NCBI GenBank assembly: GCA_028554755.1
Contig: JAPTOF010000006.1
Coordinates: forward strand, 2,660,501 to 2,724,500
DNA length: 64,000 nucleotides
Direction: 5' to 3'
Origin: Cordia subcordata
Lineage: Eukaryota; Streptophyta; Magnoliopsida; Boraginales; Cordiaceae
Shown here: in pieces, positions 35,701 through 47,781 of the stretch
How the letters are laid out: each line of letters begins with the position of its first letter
Position numbering within the stretch: position 1 is the stretch's first letter
The notes under the pieces: generated by a model
What the model was told of the DNA's origin: nothing
The model's input: the letters and a program-made list of their open reading frames with translations, nothing else
Databases searched by the model: none
Position numbers and translations under genes: made by a program

Positions 35701-37052
35701 TTTCAAGCCCCAGAATAACTGAGGTCTGCCGTTGTTGCCAACCAAGTAAAGTCACCTCTGAAAATGATAAATCTTTCAAGTTTGCATTTTCTTTTTTCTT
35801 TGTGGTTTCGTCTATTAAAGATGTTCATAACTCTAGGAGTTACTGACGCACAGTTCATGTAGAGAAGAGAGGTCTCTCCTTCCTGGTTGTGTCCGTCAGA
35901 CAGACTGATCCAGTACAAGGCTAGAGATATTGCTTAAAAACTTAAAGTCGAAAATAACAAGCAGAAATGTGAGAAGGTAAGGAAACATTTTTAGTCTTAG
36001 TCCCTAAGGACAAAATCTACAAACTTTGGTCCAGCATTTAGGGTAGTAATCACCACAGGAAGAAGGAATTATCGATGCATACACATCCAATTACAATATT
36101 AGCATAACAAATTGGTATTTGTATAAACCTGCCTTCATGTACCTCCCTGCTTGTCTCATAAGCCAAACTGGGGGTCTTTTCACTTCTTTCCCTCGAACAG
36201 CATTGAGCAAAAGAGGCTCCGTTGCATTGACAGATTTTGGTTCAGCAACCGTCCCTGGAAGATGCATTTCAGTATTATAAAATGAAACACCGTACAAGGA
36301 AAAGTGAACTTGGAATACAAATTTCAGACTCGTGATTACTTCCATAAATCAAATGCAAAAGAAGGAGCAAACGACAATAAAAAAACACGCCATGGGCATT
36401 GTACGTTCCTCGAAATCATGTTTAAGTAATGTCACAATTCTCCAGTAGACTTGAAACATGAGTATCCAAGAATATTGAACAAAAATGCATCTCCAGGCTT
36501 CAACCAAATTGATCACAATTTTGCAGTGCAGAATGGAAAACCTCACAAACTCACAGTCAATGAGTGTGTATGTGTGTTTCGGGGGGCAATTGAATTGTTT
36601 ACAACATTCCACTTTCTCATTGGAGTCCATCTCTTGAATGACGATGCATAGTGAAAATTGGGCAAAAGTACAGAAAGTAACATGATCATTAAGGCAATTG
36701 AATTATTTAACGTGCATCAATTTGACAATTTCTGTGTCAAACTCAAATCAGCTTTTCAACTGCGTCGAACACGCAAAAACATAGACACCCACAAAAGCAA
36801 TAACAAAACTGAACAAAAACTGACTTCAATTCCACCAAAATATCACTGAATTAACCAGTCAAAAGCCAACCCAACTATTAAATTTGCTCATTCTTCAGCA
36901 TTAAAGAGAAAGCAATAAATGTTACCTCCAACTGAACAATAGATGGTGGTGGGATTGGCCTTGATGACGCTGAAACGTGAAGAAGTGAAAGTAGACTTGG
37001 GGGAAATTGAGATGCAAGAGAAAGATGAAACTGAGCTGTAAATGGCAGACAT
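32800..37052 (-). CDS. HEME: Uroporphyrinogen decarboxylase, chloroplastic
   Basis: This enzyme removes four acetate carboxyls from uroporphyrinogen III to make coproporphyrinogen III, a shared step of haem and chlorophyll synthesis. Six minus-strand exons (36926-37052, 36133-36254, 35092-35202, 34638-34826, 34116-34241, 32800-33315) encode 396 residues. Residues 1 to about 40 form a Ser/Thr-rich transit peptide. The substrate-binding signature [15 protein letters not shown] follows (69-83). Catalytic Asp126 lies in [44 protein letters not shown] and the C-terminal [14 protein letters not shown] with its conserved His complete the fold. Intron 2 is of the GC-AG type: the exon ends at AAG of RYMK and the intron starts GCAGGT. 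The only nearby GT donor breaks the frame. Plants have HEME1 and HEME2; which one this is cannot be decided. Confidence 0.96.
35594..35723. repeat. 65-bp tandem duplication in a HEME intron
   Basis: Two adjacent copies, 35594-35658 and 35659-35723, both start GAAATATAATCC and end near TAGCTGAG/TAACTGAG, with roughly 85-90% identity. They lie in the second intron of the decarboxylase gene and are non-coding. Confidence 0.8.
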
Positions 37053-37430
37053 GTTGTTTCCCTTGACGTTGTTGTCTTGGCTTCGTGAAATTTCTTGTTC
37101 ACATCTCTCGCAAAGGAGAATGTAAAATTTTGTAGAACGTTAATGCAAGTGGATTATTGAGGATAGAAAGATAAGGTGGCGAATCTATCATCTGCGAATG
37201 TGATCGATCGATCTTCCTTGTTTTAGCATTTTCGGACCACGTCTCATGTTGCTCACACGTGCTCGTGGTGGGTCCACCCAGACTACATACGACTTCTGAA
37301 TCCCCTTTTTTTATTTTTTTTCTTTTTCACTTTTTGGGCGAATTTCATTTTGATTCCTAAATGTTGTGATTACCATTTTGACTCTTTATTTAAAAAAAAA
37401 AAAAATCAAAAAACGTCATGTTAGATCTCC
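37053..37430. promoter_or_regulatory. Upstream region of the HEME gene
   Basis: This holds the presumed leader and promoter of the decarboxylase, read leftward. It includes a CACGTGCTC stretch at about 37255-37265 (ACGT core) and a T-rich stretch at 37305-37330. No clear TATA box was chosen. Confidence 0.35.
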
Positions 37431-37896
37431 TCAAAGATTCGTGGTAACAATATTTGTGAATCGTAATAGATCATAAATTTAGACTTTGAATATTTAGTCA
37501 CGGTAAATCATTATCTAATCACTCTATCTAACTCTTTAAAATTCTTATAAAAATTGATAACTCCAAATTGCAACCTTTAAAAAGTTCAATGCTTGATGTT
37601 TAATAGCTAAAAAAAAAAAAAGAGTCGTATTGTCTGTTTGGTACTGCTTATAAGTCCTTATAAAACATTACGAGAAGTTACTTTTAATTCTTTTAAATAT
37701 TTAAATAATCACTGACAAGCAAACTCTTTTAGTGTGATTCGATTGTCTTGTTAAACACTTTAAAGTTAAAAAGTACAAATTTACGATTTTAGACAGACTC
37801 AATTAATTTTCTCGTAGGATTATTTCCAAGCAAAAGTAACAACAAAATAAGTCGCCTATGTTATCTTAATAACAATAGCAATCATTGCCCAGCCAA

Positions 37897-37927
<31 letters not shown>

Positions 37928-39017
37928 CAATATAGCAATCATTTTCCTTCGTTTGATGTTTGTTTATCTTGAGCCCTTCTCCAGAGAAATAAGAAAGATT
38001 GTATAGCCAAACTCTACTGTTTTTCCTTATGACAAATCATTGCGTGTAGAATATGACCTGATTGAGACCACGGTTAGAGTTTCTTCCGTTTAAAACTAAT
38101 AATAATAAATAAATTGACCCCAATGACATATTGCTACTTGCCTTAATCTCTTGAGCACAATTCAAACTGAACTTCATGAATATATTCAACAAAAAGCAAA
38201 CATAATCAACTTCTTCTCAATCACTTTATAAATGAATCAAAGATTCGTGGTAACAATATTTGTGAATCGTAATGGATCATAAATTTAGACTTTGAATATT
38301 TAGTCTAACTCTTTAAAATTTCTATAAAAATTGATAACTCCAAATTGCTACCTTTAAAAAGTTCAATGTTTGATGTTTAATGGCTAAAAAATAACGAAGT
38401 GTCATAGTGTCTGATTGGTACTGCTTATAAGCACTTATAAAACGTTACGAGAAGTTACTTTTGATACTTATAAATATCTAACTAATCACTGACAAGCAAG
38501 CTCTTTTAATGTAATTCGATTGTCTTGTTAAGCACTTTAGAACTAAAAAGTACAGTTTTACAATTTTAGACAAACTCAAGTAATTTTTCTAGAGACTTAT
38601 TTCCGAGCAAAAGCAACAACAAAATAAGTTGCCTATGTTATCCTAATAACAATAGCAATCATTGCCCGGCCGAGAAAAATAAAAAAGGAAGAAAAAAGAA
38701 GAAACAATAGCAATCATTTTCCTTCGTTTGATGTTTGGTTTGTCTTAAGCCCTTCTTCAGAGAAATAAGAAAGATTGTGCGGCCAAACTCTACTGTTTTT
38801 CCTTGTGATAAATCATTGCGTGTAGACTATGACTTTATTGAAACCACGGTTAGAGTTTCTTCCGTTTAAAACTAATAATAATAAATAAATTGACCCCAAC
38901 GACACATTGCAACTTGCCTTAATCTCTTGAGCACAGTTCAAACTGAACTTCATGAATATATTCAAGAAAAAGCAAACATAATAACATCAACTTCTTTTCA
39001 ATCTCTTTATAAATGAA
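37431..39017. repeat. 0.8-kb tandem direct duplication (2 copies)
   Basis: Unit 1 (37431-38236, 806 bp) and unit 2 (38237-39017, about 781 bp) are directly adjacent. Both begin TCAAAGATTCGTGGTAACAA and end CTTTATAAATGAA, and align almost throughout. Differences are scattered substitutions and small indels; unit 2 lacks a 30-bp piece near its start and has a shorter purine (GAA)n tract. A further TCAAAG at 39018 marks the start of what would be a third unit. No coding sequence lies inside. Each unit has a (AAG)n-like tract and a CTTATAAG motif near a TTTGGTACTG stretch. Confidence 0.9.
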
Positions 39018-39521
39018 TCAAAGGTTACCCAAAGATGTCTTTATCTACTCCAGCAACACATCTTTGAATATGGCAACGCGTAATCAAATGACATGCGATA
39101 GTAACAGCAACACAAGATAAAAACTAATAACACATGATAGCACCACAACAGCTGCTGCTGGTAACGCGGCAACGATCAGTTTTCAAAACAGTATTTAGCA
39201 CAAAACACAAAGGTCAGCAACAGAGAAATCCTACGAAACTACAATTAGCTTCTGATCAGTCAGGCACCTTCATCTAAAACAAGCCACTATTCCAGGTTAG
39301 GAATAGACAAAGGGAGTCTTGACTATCAGTTCCTCTAAGAGAGTGAGAAAGTTAATCTAACACAAGTAAATGAAATGAAAAAGGAAAAGCCTACGCTCTC
39401 CTTTACCCCAAACCCAAACGAAAAAGGAAAAGAAGAAGAAAACAACTTACAAAAAAATGATTCCCCTCGATTATGAATTTACAGGAAATTGCGAAGAGAT
39501 GGTATGCGCGACTAAGATTAA

Positions 39522-42500
39522 TTACAATATAGTGTCAATTGTAAGCTTCCTTTTCGGAGGAGTTTTCTCCACAATTTGCTTCTGTAGGTCCATAAAAGCA
39601 GAACCCTTGTGAGCATATAGTCTCCGAAGATTGATTACAGATAGCTCGTTAAAGCTTGCAACTGCAAGGTCGGCCTGGTCTAAATCATACCTGCATGTTT
39701 CAAATCCCAAAGTTAAAATTTAGGTAAATCAGAAAGATCACTGAAGATAGGCTACATTTGAGAACACTGCACATGCTATTATATATTTTGGCAACATCAG
39801 CTATCCTTTTTGCTCTTCGTTTCCTGCCTTACAAGGGTATGGGAGTTTGACCTTCATGTATCTAAATACTTATGTGGGGCTACAATAACTGGCTTAAGAA
39901 AGTTCAAGCTAGCAACATGCAAACCAGGAGACGAAGACACAGTTTAGCAGTATAAAATATTTTCAAAATACATACGCCGGATGAGCACCAATCAATGCAA
40001 TAGCCATCATTGTACAGTTGTGTGCAGCAGTTACGCCCCTAGGATCATCCTCAAACACCACACACTTGGATGGCTTCCTGTCCAACTGTTGTCACATAGA
40101 AATGAACAAACATGAAAAACCCAATAAAACAGATATAGTCAAATGTGAATTAATTCATTACTGTAGAGCACAATTTTTTGGTCTGGGATCATCCTCAATA
40201 ATTGCTTCATTACTTACATAGAAAGAGATGTATCAACTAGCATCAATAGTGAGTTGATTGCTTAACAATTTCAAAATATGAAGTTATGCCAAGAACAATA
40301 ATAAAATTTACTTCTTCTATTCACAATCATTATAATTATTCATCCCTCTCTTCCCTCTGTTATGATGGCATCAATATATCAATACTATATATTTTTCGTA
40401 ATTAATTTTTTATCTAATTTACATAAGAACGCTAAAGAGAGGTCCTGGCTCTGCCCCTGATAGCCAGCTCCTCAACTTCCTGATATAAATAAGAGGGGTG
40501 GGGGGAAGGAAAAAGGTCTGCACCTTGACAGCTGCAGAAAGAAACCTATGCGCCATCGATTCCATGCCGTCTTCCTCTGTCACAATACCCTGCAGCTCCA
40601 GAGACAATGCTGGTCAGCTAAATGCATATTAATATAAACTCCATCATTCAAAAAAGATCATATGTATACAGATATATAAGCCAGGCAGAGAGTGCAAAAT
40701 TATTACGATATGGATATGAACATTGATATCTAACAAATATACAGATACAGGTTTTCCCTGAAAGAATAAATACTTTGTTCACTTGAAGTGAGTAACATTG
40801 CCGGAAAATACTGGCAAACACCTATATATAAATATCTTAACTTGTTCAAGACAGAAAAAATTACGAACCTGAAAATACTTGAAAAGACCCATGCGTTCTA
40901 ATGCACTGACCATATTTCTTCGATCAAGACTCGACACGACAGCACAAGGTATACGAGCAGTGGATACAGCATCTAACCATTCTTTCAGTCCTTCTATAGG
41001 TTCAGAAAGCTGGAGAAGAAGACAAGGATAAACTTTGTCACAGTATTTTAGCTGTCATTAGGAAATACGGAGTCGTTCAAGGAAAAAGCCTGACCTTGAG
41101 AAGATTGTCATAATATAACTGGGAAAGCCTCATCTTCAATCTGTTCAGATCATTGTATGCTCTATCCCATCGTAAAACCTACGTATTCATCACAATGTTC
41201 AAAGGATATATCACATTTGATATATAAATATCATTGTTAATATATAAACAGAACTATGAGCAACAACATCTAAATGTCAATCTGACAAACTAGTAAAAGG
41301 GCCATTCAACCCATGATGAAACATTTCTAAACTAGTTTGACATATAGTCAAATGAACACACATAACATGAATACAAACCTCAATAAACATGGTTAAGATC
41401 TTAATTGAGATCAAGTTCTAGAAAACCAACCAAAATTCACCAGAATGTGCTAAACCTAGAGAGAAACTTTCACATTCTTCCAACAATCAGAATAAATATT
41501 TAGAAATTTTTCTACCATTTCAAATTCCCAAACCTTATGTATAGCATGATCAGCACCTGCAAAAAGCAGAAGCCGTTTTGTATCATCATCTTCAGGAATC
41601 TCTTTTCCTGCAGAAAAAAAATAGTACCCTCACAATTTAGCAAATCCAACACTGTAAAAATGTTTGATACAATTTAATATTCCTAGGTAAATAAAGTTTC
41701 CAAACTGAAAGATGAAGTTATGAACAATATTTAGCAAACTAACCATTGTTTACTGGAAAAGGATGTTGCCACCAAAATGGGGAAAAAAGTAGAATTCATT
41801 GTATGTCAACAAAGAAGACAATCTCGAAAGGAAAAGACAGTTTACCTTCTTCTGAGGCAAGCTGTTCCCAAGCATTTAACTTCAAAGCTCGAGTATCCGC
41901 CTGAAACATATTATTCAAGGAAAAGTAAGGTTAAGTAGGTGGTTAAATGTAATATTTTCATCTAAATATTAGAGCATATGAACAAGGGGACAAATGTGAC
42001 GAAAGCATATCATCAACCAATTAACACACTATTCAGAGGGGATCAGTTGACTCCCGAAAAAAGAATAAAAAAGAACTAGTCCAGTAGCAGTTAAGTTGCT
42101 TTAATATGTTTGAATCATTTAAAAGGCATTCTAGAGATTATAGCTTCCTTAGTCCTTGGGTCTCTTTCCCAGTCCCATAAGAAACTCAGCCTCCAGGGAT
42201 TTTATTTTCTTTTTTGGCCTAAGCCTCCAAGATAAGCTGCCTTCTTAGAGTGAACCATAAAGAAAAAGCTATATAAATGATAAAGAAGGTACAACTTAAA
42301 GGCATTTCACGCTCATATTACAAATCATTCGTCCCCCGGAGATATAGTATCTGGCACTCATACCTTCATGCATCTTCATCTATCCAACAGACTGAGAAAG
42401 GATACAAATAAACTAAAAGAAGATCTTGAAAGACTAGCAGAAACGACTATAATAATCTTGTTCCATATTTTTTTAAAATCGCAAGGAATAGTGTTTTTTC

Positions 42501-43657
42501 CTTGTTCTATGGGGAACACGTGGGCTTGATACAGATGAGAAGTTGGCAGAAAGCAGTTTGTTGAGCAGGGATAACATAGTCATCTCCGAAAAAAATTATC
42601 ACGCGTTGAACCTAGCTTCATTTGGCAAGAAAATTAACAAATAATGGTGTGACTTCAGTATTTTATGTAGATTATACTTCCATCAACATTTACTCACAAA
42701 GTTCAATAATTTGAATCACTTCCACTAACAAAATCTTGAAACATATGAAAAAATGATGAAACTTTACCACAACATTATCCCAAGAAAATATCAGCCCATA
42801 AGCTTCATCAGGCTTCATAGCGTAACGGATTCTTTGAAGGAAACCCGCTTGCAGTCTATCATTTAGAAAGTCCTATATATGCCACAGTAAAAACAAAAAT
42901 GAAGTTAAATGGACAAATTCGCCATAACCCTCTTGCAGTCTATCCAGCAGAACCCTTTTTCTCTTGCAGCTTACCACATCAACTTTGAGTGGTCCGTCTG
43001 GTCTAAAAGTCTCGAAACCTTCTCCATATTCAGCTCCAATTGCCTATAAAAATTCAACATAAATATCGAAGTCTAGCCTACTTATTTTTCTTTTGCCAAA
43101 AGATAACAACTCCAAAGGCAATTAAATTAGGAAAATGCACCCAACTTCCAATTCTGACACTCGAAAACACCAAATTTCTTATCTATATTAAACTCTGAAG
43201 AAAGCCCACCATTATTGAAATAAAAAAAAATATAAAACAAATTATTTTTCTAAAAAAAAAATTTGAATTATAACTTTCATCATAGGTGTGAATAATAGAA
43301 AAAACCAAGAAGGGGTTGAAATTACCTCTTCAATGAAAAGTTTGCTGGGTTTAATTGGAAACCCATTAAAGGAGCCATTTTCGTGGGACTCACAAGCCTT
43401 ACTTATCACCAGCTTCAATCTTTTCTGCTGCTCAACTTTGTTTGGACGTTTTAATCTCTATTTTTTTTCCCAGAGAAAAAAAAGATCAATTAAAAGAATA
43501 AAGAAAAGAACTTAACAGATAAAGATAATTTTGTAGGGACTAATAAATGAACCGTTGGTCTGAGGCTCGCAGGTGACTGAGGAGGAAACGACGTCGTCGG
43601 CAATGAAGATACCAGAGAGGAGTTTCCGAAGCTGAGAGCGTTTTCCATTTTTGCCAT
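39522..43657 (-). CDS. HAD-superfamily protein, probably plastid-targeted, altered active site
   Basis: Eleven minus-strand exons, all GT-AG and in frame, encode 381 residues: 43517-43657, 43326-43457, 42975-43043, 42768-42872, 41846-41900, 41534-41607, 41095-41178, 40869-41009, 40524-40589, 39976-40085 and 39522-39690. Residues 1 to about 60 are Ser/Pro/Thr-rich and look like a transit peptide. The body is a subfamily I HAD fold: motif I region GLIFSWDNVVADT (141-152), a helical cap, motif II PCAVVSSLDRRN, then CVVFEDDPRGVTAAHN as motif IV. In motif I the nucleophilic Asp of D-x-D is Ser144; only the second Asp (146) remains. The motif III Lys also seems to be missing (GMESMAHRF where GKPxPExF is usual). 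It resembles phosphoglycolate/PYRP-type HAD phosphatases of plants, but catalysis is doubtful. The substrate is unknown. Confidence 0.88.
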
Positions 43658-44101
43658 ATATTTCACAGCTCTGAAATTGAAGAAAGACTCGTGAAATATA
43701 TACGCTCTAACTTGGACCTACTGTTTAGCTGTTATCCAATAACGATCACTTATAAGCCCAAAAGGCCCTTCAATGAAGACCAAACTTAGGAGTTGGTCTT
43801 GGCAACATCTTGAATTCTTGACTAAAAATCGGCTAATTTATCTTCATTGTTTGTAATCGAAATTAGATTTTGGAGCTTGTGATATTGTAACTATCTCATA
43901 ATTTTTAAGCTGAAAAATTCCCTTCAATATTTAAACAAGAAGATCACGAGTAATGTTCCTATAAACCGTTAAACACAATCAAATCATTATTTTGTTAAAA
44001 TTTTTCGTTATGTCATGTGATACTATAATATCGAATAACTTGTATATTGTATAAGAAGGTGATAATAATTTCCTGTATTTAATGCAAGCAAGATGTGAGT
44101 T

Positions 44102-44670
44102 TTTTTTTTTTTAAATAAGGAGGTAAAACTTACTACATTACATAAAAACTAATCTTTGAAAGGGGACTCTCCTTGTGTCTTCTCCTAAGATTCTTCTCAG
44201 CGGTTCGGGTGGAACGTCAAAGTGAAAACTTCCCAATGGTAATGTTAGGCCAAAGTTTGCCATCCAATCCGTGCTTTTGTTAGCTTCTCTATAGACATGC
44301 TTCAATGAGTACCCATTTTGATATGCTAATATTCGTTTACTACTTTCCAACATTGGGCACAGTTCATTGTTCGAGCACTGACTCCCTTGTCTCCAATTTA
44401 TTAACACTTTTGAATCTGTCTCAATTTCTAGTTTAGCAATCTCGCTTTGTTGGGCTATCACGAGGCCTTCCTATAGCGCTCTAGCTTCTGCATTATTGTT
44501 GGTGGCGCTTCCCAAGTTGATTGCAAAACCTTTCATCCATCTGCTACGCTCATCTCTAAAGACCTCCCCGGCACCCACAGGACCTGAATTGCCCTTTACG
44601 CACCCGTCTATATTAAGTTTTCAACCGTTTTTTGATGGAGCCCAGTTGATGAATTTTCATGCTTTGTATT
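44102..44670 (-). mobile_element. 5'-truncated LINE (RNase H end) with target duplication
   Basis: The 569-bp insertion reads on the minus strand. It starts inside an RNase H domain of the plant non-LTR type (KLNIDGCVKGNSGPVGAG, then LEIETDSKVLINW and HVYREANKSTDWMAN) and ends in a poly(A) tail, seen as a T-run at 44101-44112. It is bracketed by direct repeats of 17 bp with one mismatch: CAAGCAAGATGTGAGTT at 44085-44101 and CAAGTAAGATGTGAGTT at 44671-44687. This is the pattern of target-primed reverse transcription by a LINE that stopped early. Confidence 0.85.
44138..44645 (-). pseudogene. Remnant of LINE ORF2, RNase H domain
   Basis: The reading frame matches an RVT_3-type RNase H for about 165 codons. 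It is broken by two in-frame stops, a TGA just before KLNIDG (near 44620) and a TAG in ARAL-stop-EGL (near 44470). The longest open part is 44138-44461. The DGC, AEARAL, ETDSKVLI and REANKSTDWMAN blocks are in the expected order. The remnant is not functional. Confidence 0.85.
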
Positions 44671-45098
44671 CAAGTAAGATGTGAGTTAAAAAGATAGTGA
44701 GTTACATTCTTACAAATCATTAAAAAAGATTAAATTATTATGTCATCATACGATTCCTCTGCAACCCATTTTAACACCACGTACACAGGTGCCATTTTCT
44801 TCGATGAAATCTGAACGGAGGAATATGCTTCATTTTGTTCCGCATTAATCAGATAGCACAGGTACAGACAAATTCTCTCAGACTGAAAAGCATCAGCTAC
44901 AAAACAGACAACAAATGAACCAGTTTGCATCAAGTTGATAAGTAGGTCAGCGTCTTGGTTGGCTTCATTACTGTGGAAGCAGGTTTTTTATCCCTATGCA
45001 AATTGCCATGTTCATACCAAGAAATTGTTAGCTGAAACGATAACGAAAATTGTTAAGTGATAACAATTTGACCATTTAAAAAAAAAAAACAAGTTTAA

Positions 45099-45326
45099 AG
45101 GCCTGTTTGGATTGACTTTTTTTTTAAAAAAAATACTTTTTTTCCTAAAAAAATTATATTAAATTTGCAATAACTACTTAATTTGACTTTAAAAAAATCA
45201 AAAATTTGAAAAAAAACTCAAATACAACTTTTTTTATAAGCAAGAATTTTCAACTTCTCAAAAAAAATTATTTTTCAAAAACTGTTAAAAAAAACGCTTT
45301 TAAAAAAAACCAATCCAAACGAGTCC
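45099..45326. mobile_element. MITE, GGCCTGTTTGGATT family
   Basis: The left end is GGCCTGTTTGGATTGACTT and the right end AAACCAATCCAAACGAGTCC, good inverted ends over about 18 bases, with a core of A- and T-runs. TAAA is found on both sides and may be part of the target duplication. It is the best-preserved copy of the family here. Confidence 0.7.
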
Positions 45327-46273
45327 TAAATCCCATTGTTGGGAGATTTTTTCCCTCACCGCCCCTCTCGTAATAAAAATTAATTTAAAATCTAATACAA
45401 CTTAAAGAGACCCTAGCTCAAAACAAATTGACATGCTCATACCATGGGCCATCCATGAATTCCTGAATAATTTTTTTTGTATTTCGGTAGGATCAACTGG
45501 AGCCTGCCCTACCAAGTAAAGTAAGAGTCGATTTAATTTAGCACTACCAACTTACTCCAATGCCCTATCTAATCTTATATGTTAAGTCACATCCCTTTCT
45601 CATGATTAGTACAGTTTCTTGTGATTGGTCCGAATTTGAAGTTTACACAAAGGATAGAGCTCAAATATCATCCTTAAATTCATGTTCAGACATGTCCATC
45701 AAATACACAACAGCAGTAAGATGGCAGCAAAACTTGGCTTTCCGAGTCAAAAAGAAAAAAAAACTGAGCAAAAACATATCTGCTCAATAACTTCCCCTTA
45801 TCTCAAGATACATGCATCAGAAGAATGATAACCATTAGAAAACCTTGTGAACATATGAAGAAACAAAAGCCCAGAATGAATACGATTCTAGAATAGTAAG
45901 ATCCGTAATTACAATAGCCAAAATGACTTGACTTGCCTCCACTTGGGTATGCAATGGCGAAAATTTCGCCCCAGTCTTTGATGTTCGCCAATGCAAGAAG
46001 GTTAATTCTGAAAAAGAAACTCCAAGCCCAAGGATGGTATGCAGTGTTCAAAGAGATTCTTCAAACGTCCATGGATTCATAGTAGCACTGGTTAACAAGA
46101 GAAGTTCAATTTTCAGGTGAAAGAACAGTACACAAGCATTGCAGAAGCCTTAAAGTAACATAAATGGAAATAGGGAACACTCTTTCTTCTATTGGGTTTA
46201 GAATCCTCCAGGAAACTTCAAATGCAACTATCCTAAATTTTCACGAGTAGGGAGCACAAACACATCAGACTTC
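45327..46273. other. Probable 3' flank of the HMG-box gene
   Basis: No separate gene is supported. The part nearest 46274 should be 3' UTR of the minus-strand HMG-box gene. A minus-strand ORF at 45803-46051 has no recognisable domain and could be chance or part of an alternative last exon. Confidence 0.4.
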
Positions 46274-47781
46274 TTACAGATGAAGGCAAAGGTAGGGAGA
46301 GGTTAGGAAGTACCCTTTGAAGATGTGGAAGCTGCCACTTGTATCAGACCACAAGCCACCAGAGTCCCCTGAATTCTCACAAGTATAGCAATCTTCATAA
46401 TCCTATGTAAATCAAACTGATTCAGTTGGTATTATGATCAATGAAGAATTCAACTACAGGATTAGAGAAGAATAGGATAGCATTAAGAATTGATCGGCTG
46501 GAAATATAAGTAGTGTAACACATCGTGACCGTGCAAGAAACAAACCTTATCAAACTTCCCAACCCCTGCAGAATCTGCCTCATCATCGACCTCCAAACAA
46601 GAATTTGTTGCTACATTTAGTAAGTCCTTTCACAGAAAAGAAGGAAAAATTTTTGCTAGCCTAACAAAATATGTCGGGGATCAGATAGCTACAGAATCAA
46701 AACACTTCATCACGATGCGTAAGAAATTTAAAAAAAAAAAAAAAAGCCTATGGAACAGATAAAATATAATCATACATGACCTATGAATTTGTAATAATAA
46801 CAGCTTTGGGTGAAATTGATATGCTAGTATACACTAATTCAACTGGAAAATTAAATCTAGATAATTGATGACGGATCATAACTAATTTGATGGGTGTTCT
46901 TCATTGATGATCCATTATTATGGCCAATCTATGTAATCAGAGACACCAGAGGACAAGCCAAATTACCCATAAGATGTCATTTTCCTCCTTAAGCAAAGCT
47001 TTGGCATAAGCTGAGTTGAGCTTATCTGCTTGAATGGCATATGGCTGCCTCTCCTGAAATGAAAACACCAACAAAATCAAACATTAAAGGTCCAGTTGAA
47101 AATTTGACTAAATCAATCAACCATATTTAAGTTAGAGTTCCCTTACAGAAGCTGACATATTCTTCCATATTTCAACAGCCTTTCTATCAACATCGACCTC
47201 ATTTTCCTCTTCACATGTCTTCACAAATTCTTCACTACAACACCATCCAATCAAAGACACGTTATCTTACTCGTCACAATCAAATTAAACCATACAAAAC
47301 AAAAGTCGTATTTAACTAGGTGAAGTCGTCTATATGAATGTAAATACACCATTCTTTTCAGATGAAACTGAAAAGATTCTACAACAAATAAATTAAAAAA
47401 AAAAAATGACATGCATTAATCCCATTAAATAAATAACAGTAACAGAGAAATATACACGAAGAAGCGAAAAGCTGATCTGGGTTGGTCCTGAAACTTATGC
47501 ATTTCCGCATTTTCTTTACCACTCGAGACTTTCAACTTCTTAGCATTCTCATTCGATTCACACTCGTGCATGTCAGCCAAAGCAATTGCTACTAGAACAC
47601 CACAGCCTTCACTGCATACACAACACCCATAAACAATATTAAATGTATATATACATACAAATATAAGCATTTTCGATAATTTCATACGCCAAAATCATTA
47701 AAACCATCTTTTAAAAGCGCTTCCATCTGGACCACGTTGGACTGCTTGGACCTTTTTCCTCCTTCTTGGTAGGTAAGTCAT
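46274..47781 (-). CDS. HMG-box protein with N-terminal Cys/His motif (HMGB6/7-like)
   Basis: Six minus-strand exons (47705-47781, 47456-47611, 47147-47234, 46967-47053, 46546-46590, 46274-46402) encode 193 residues, all GT-AG. The start MTYLPRRRKKVQAVQRGPDG is basic. Next comes SAFKRCEGCGVLVAIALADMHEC (residues 21-43), with a C-x2-C-x11-H-x-C pattern also found at this place in plant HMGB6-type proteins. A single HMG box follows (about 69-131: PRSAFRFFVEEF, KAVEIWKNMSASERQPY, KLNSAYAKAL), which binds and bends DNA in chromatin. The usual acidic tail is short (VDDEADS), and the last exon reads DYEDCYTCENSGDSGGLWSD, which I do not recognise. The box is shorter and more diverged than in the abundant HMGBs. 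An alternative last exon is possible. Confidence 0.85.

Noticed and set aside
37870..37925. (AAG)n tract and repeated unit as a CRISPR-like array
   Set aside because: The repeats are a two-copy 0.8-kb duplication with a microsatellite; there is no regular spacer structure and the DNA is eukaryotic.
44730..44933. 67-codon minus-strand ORF near the LINE remnant
   Set aside because: Outside the target duplication and not similar to any part of a LINE; no splice link to the HMG-box gene could be found.
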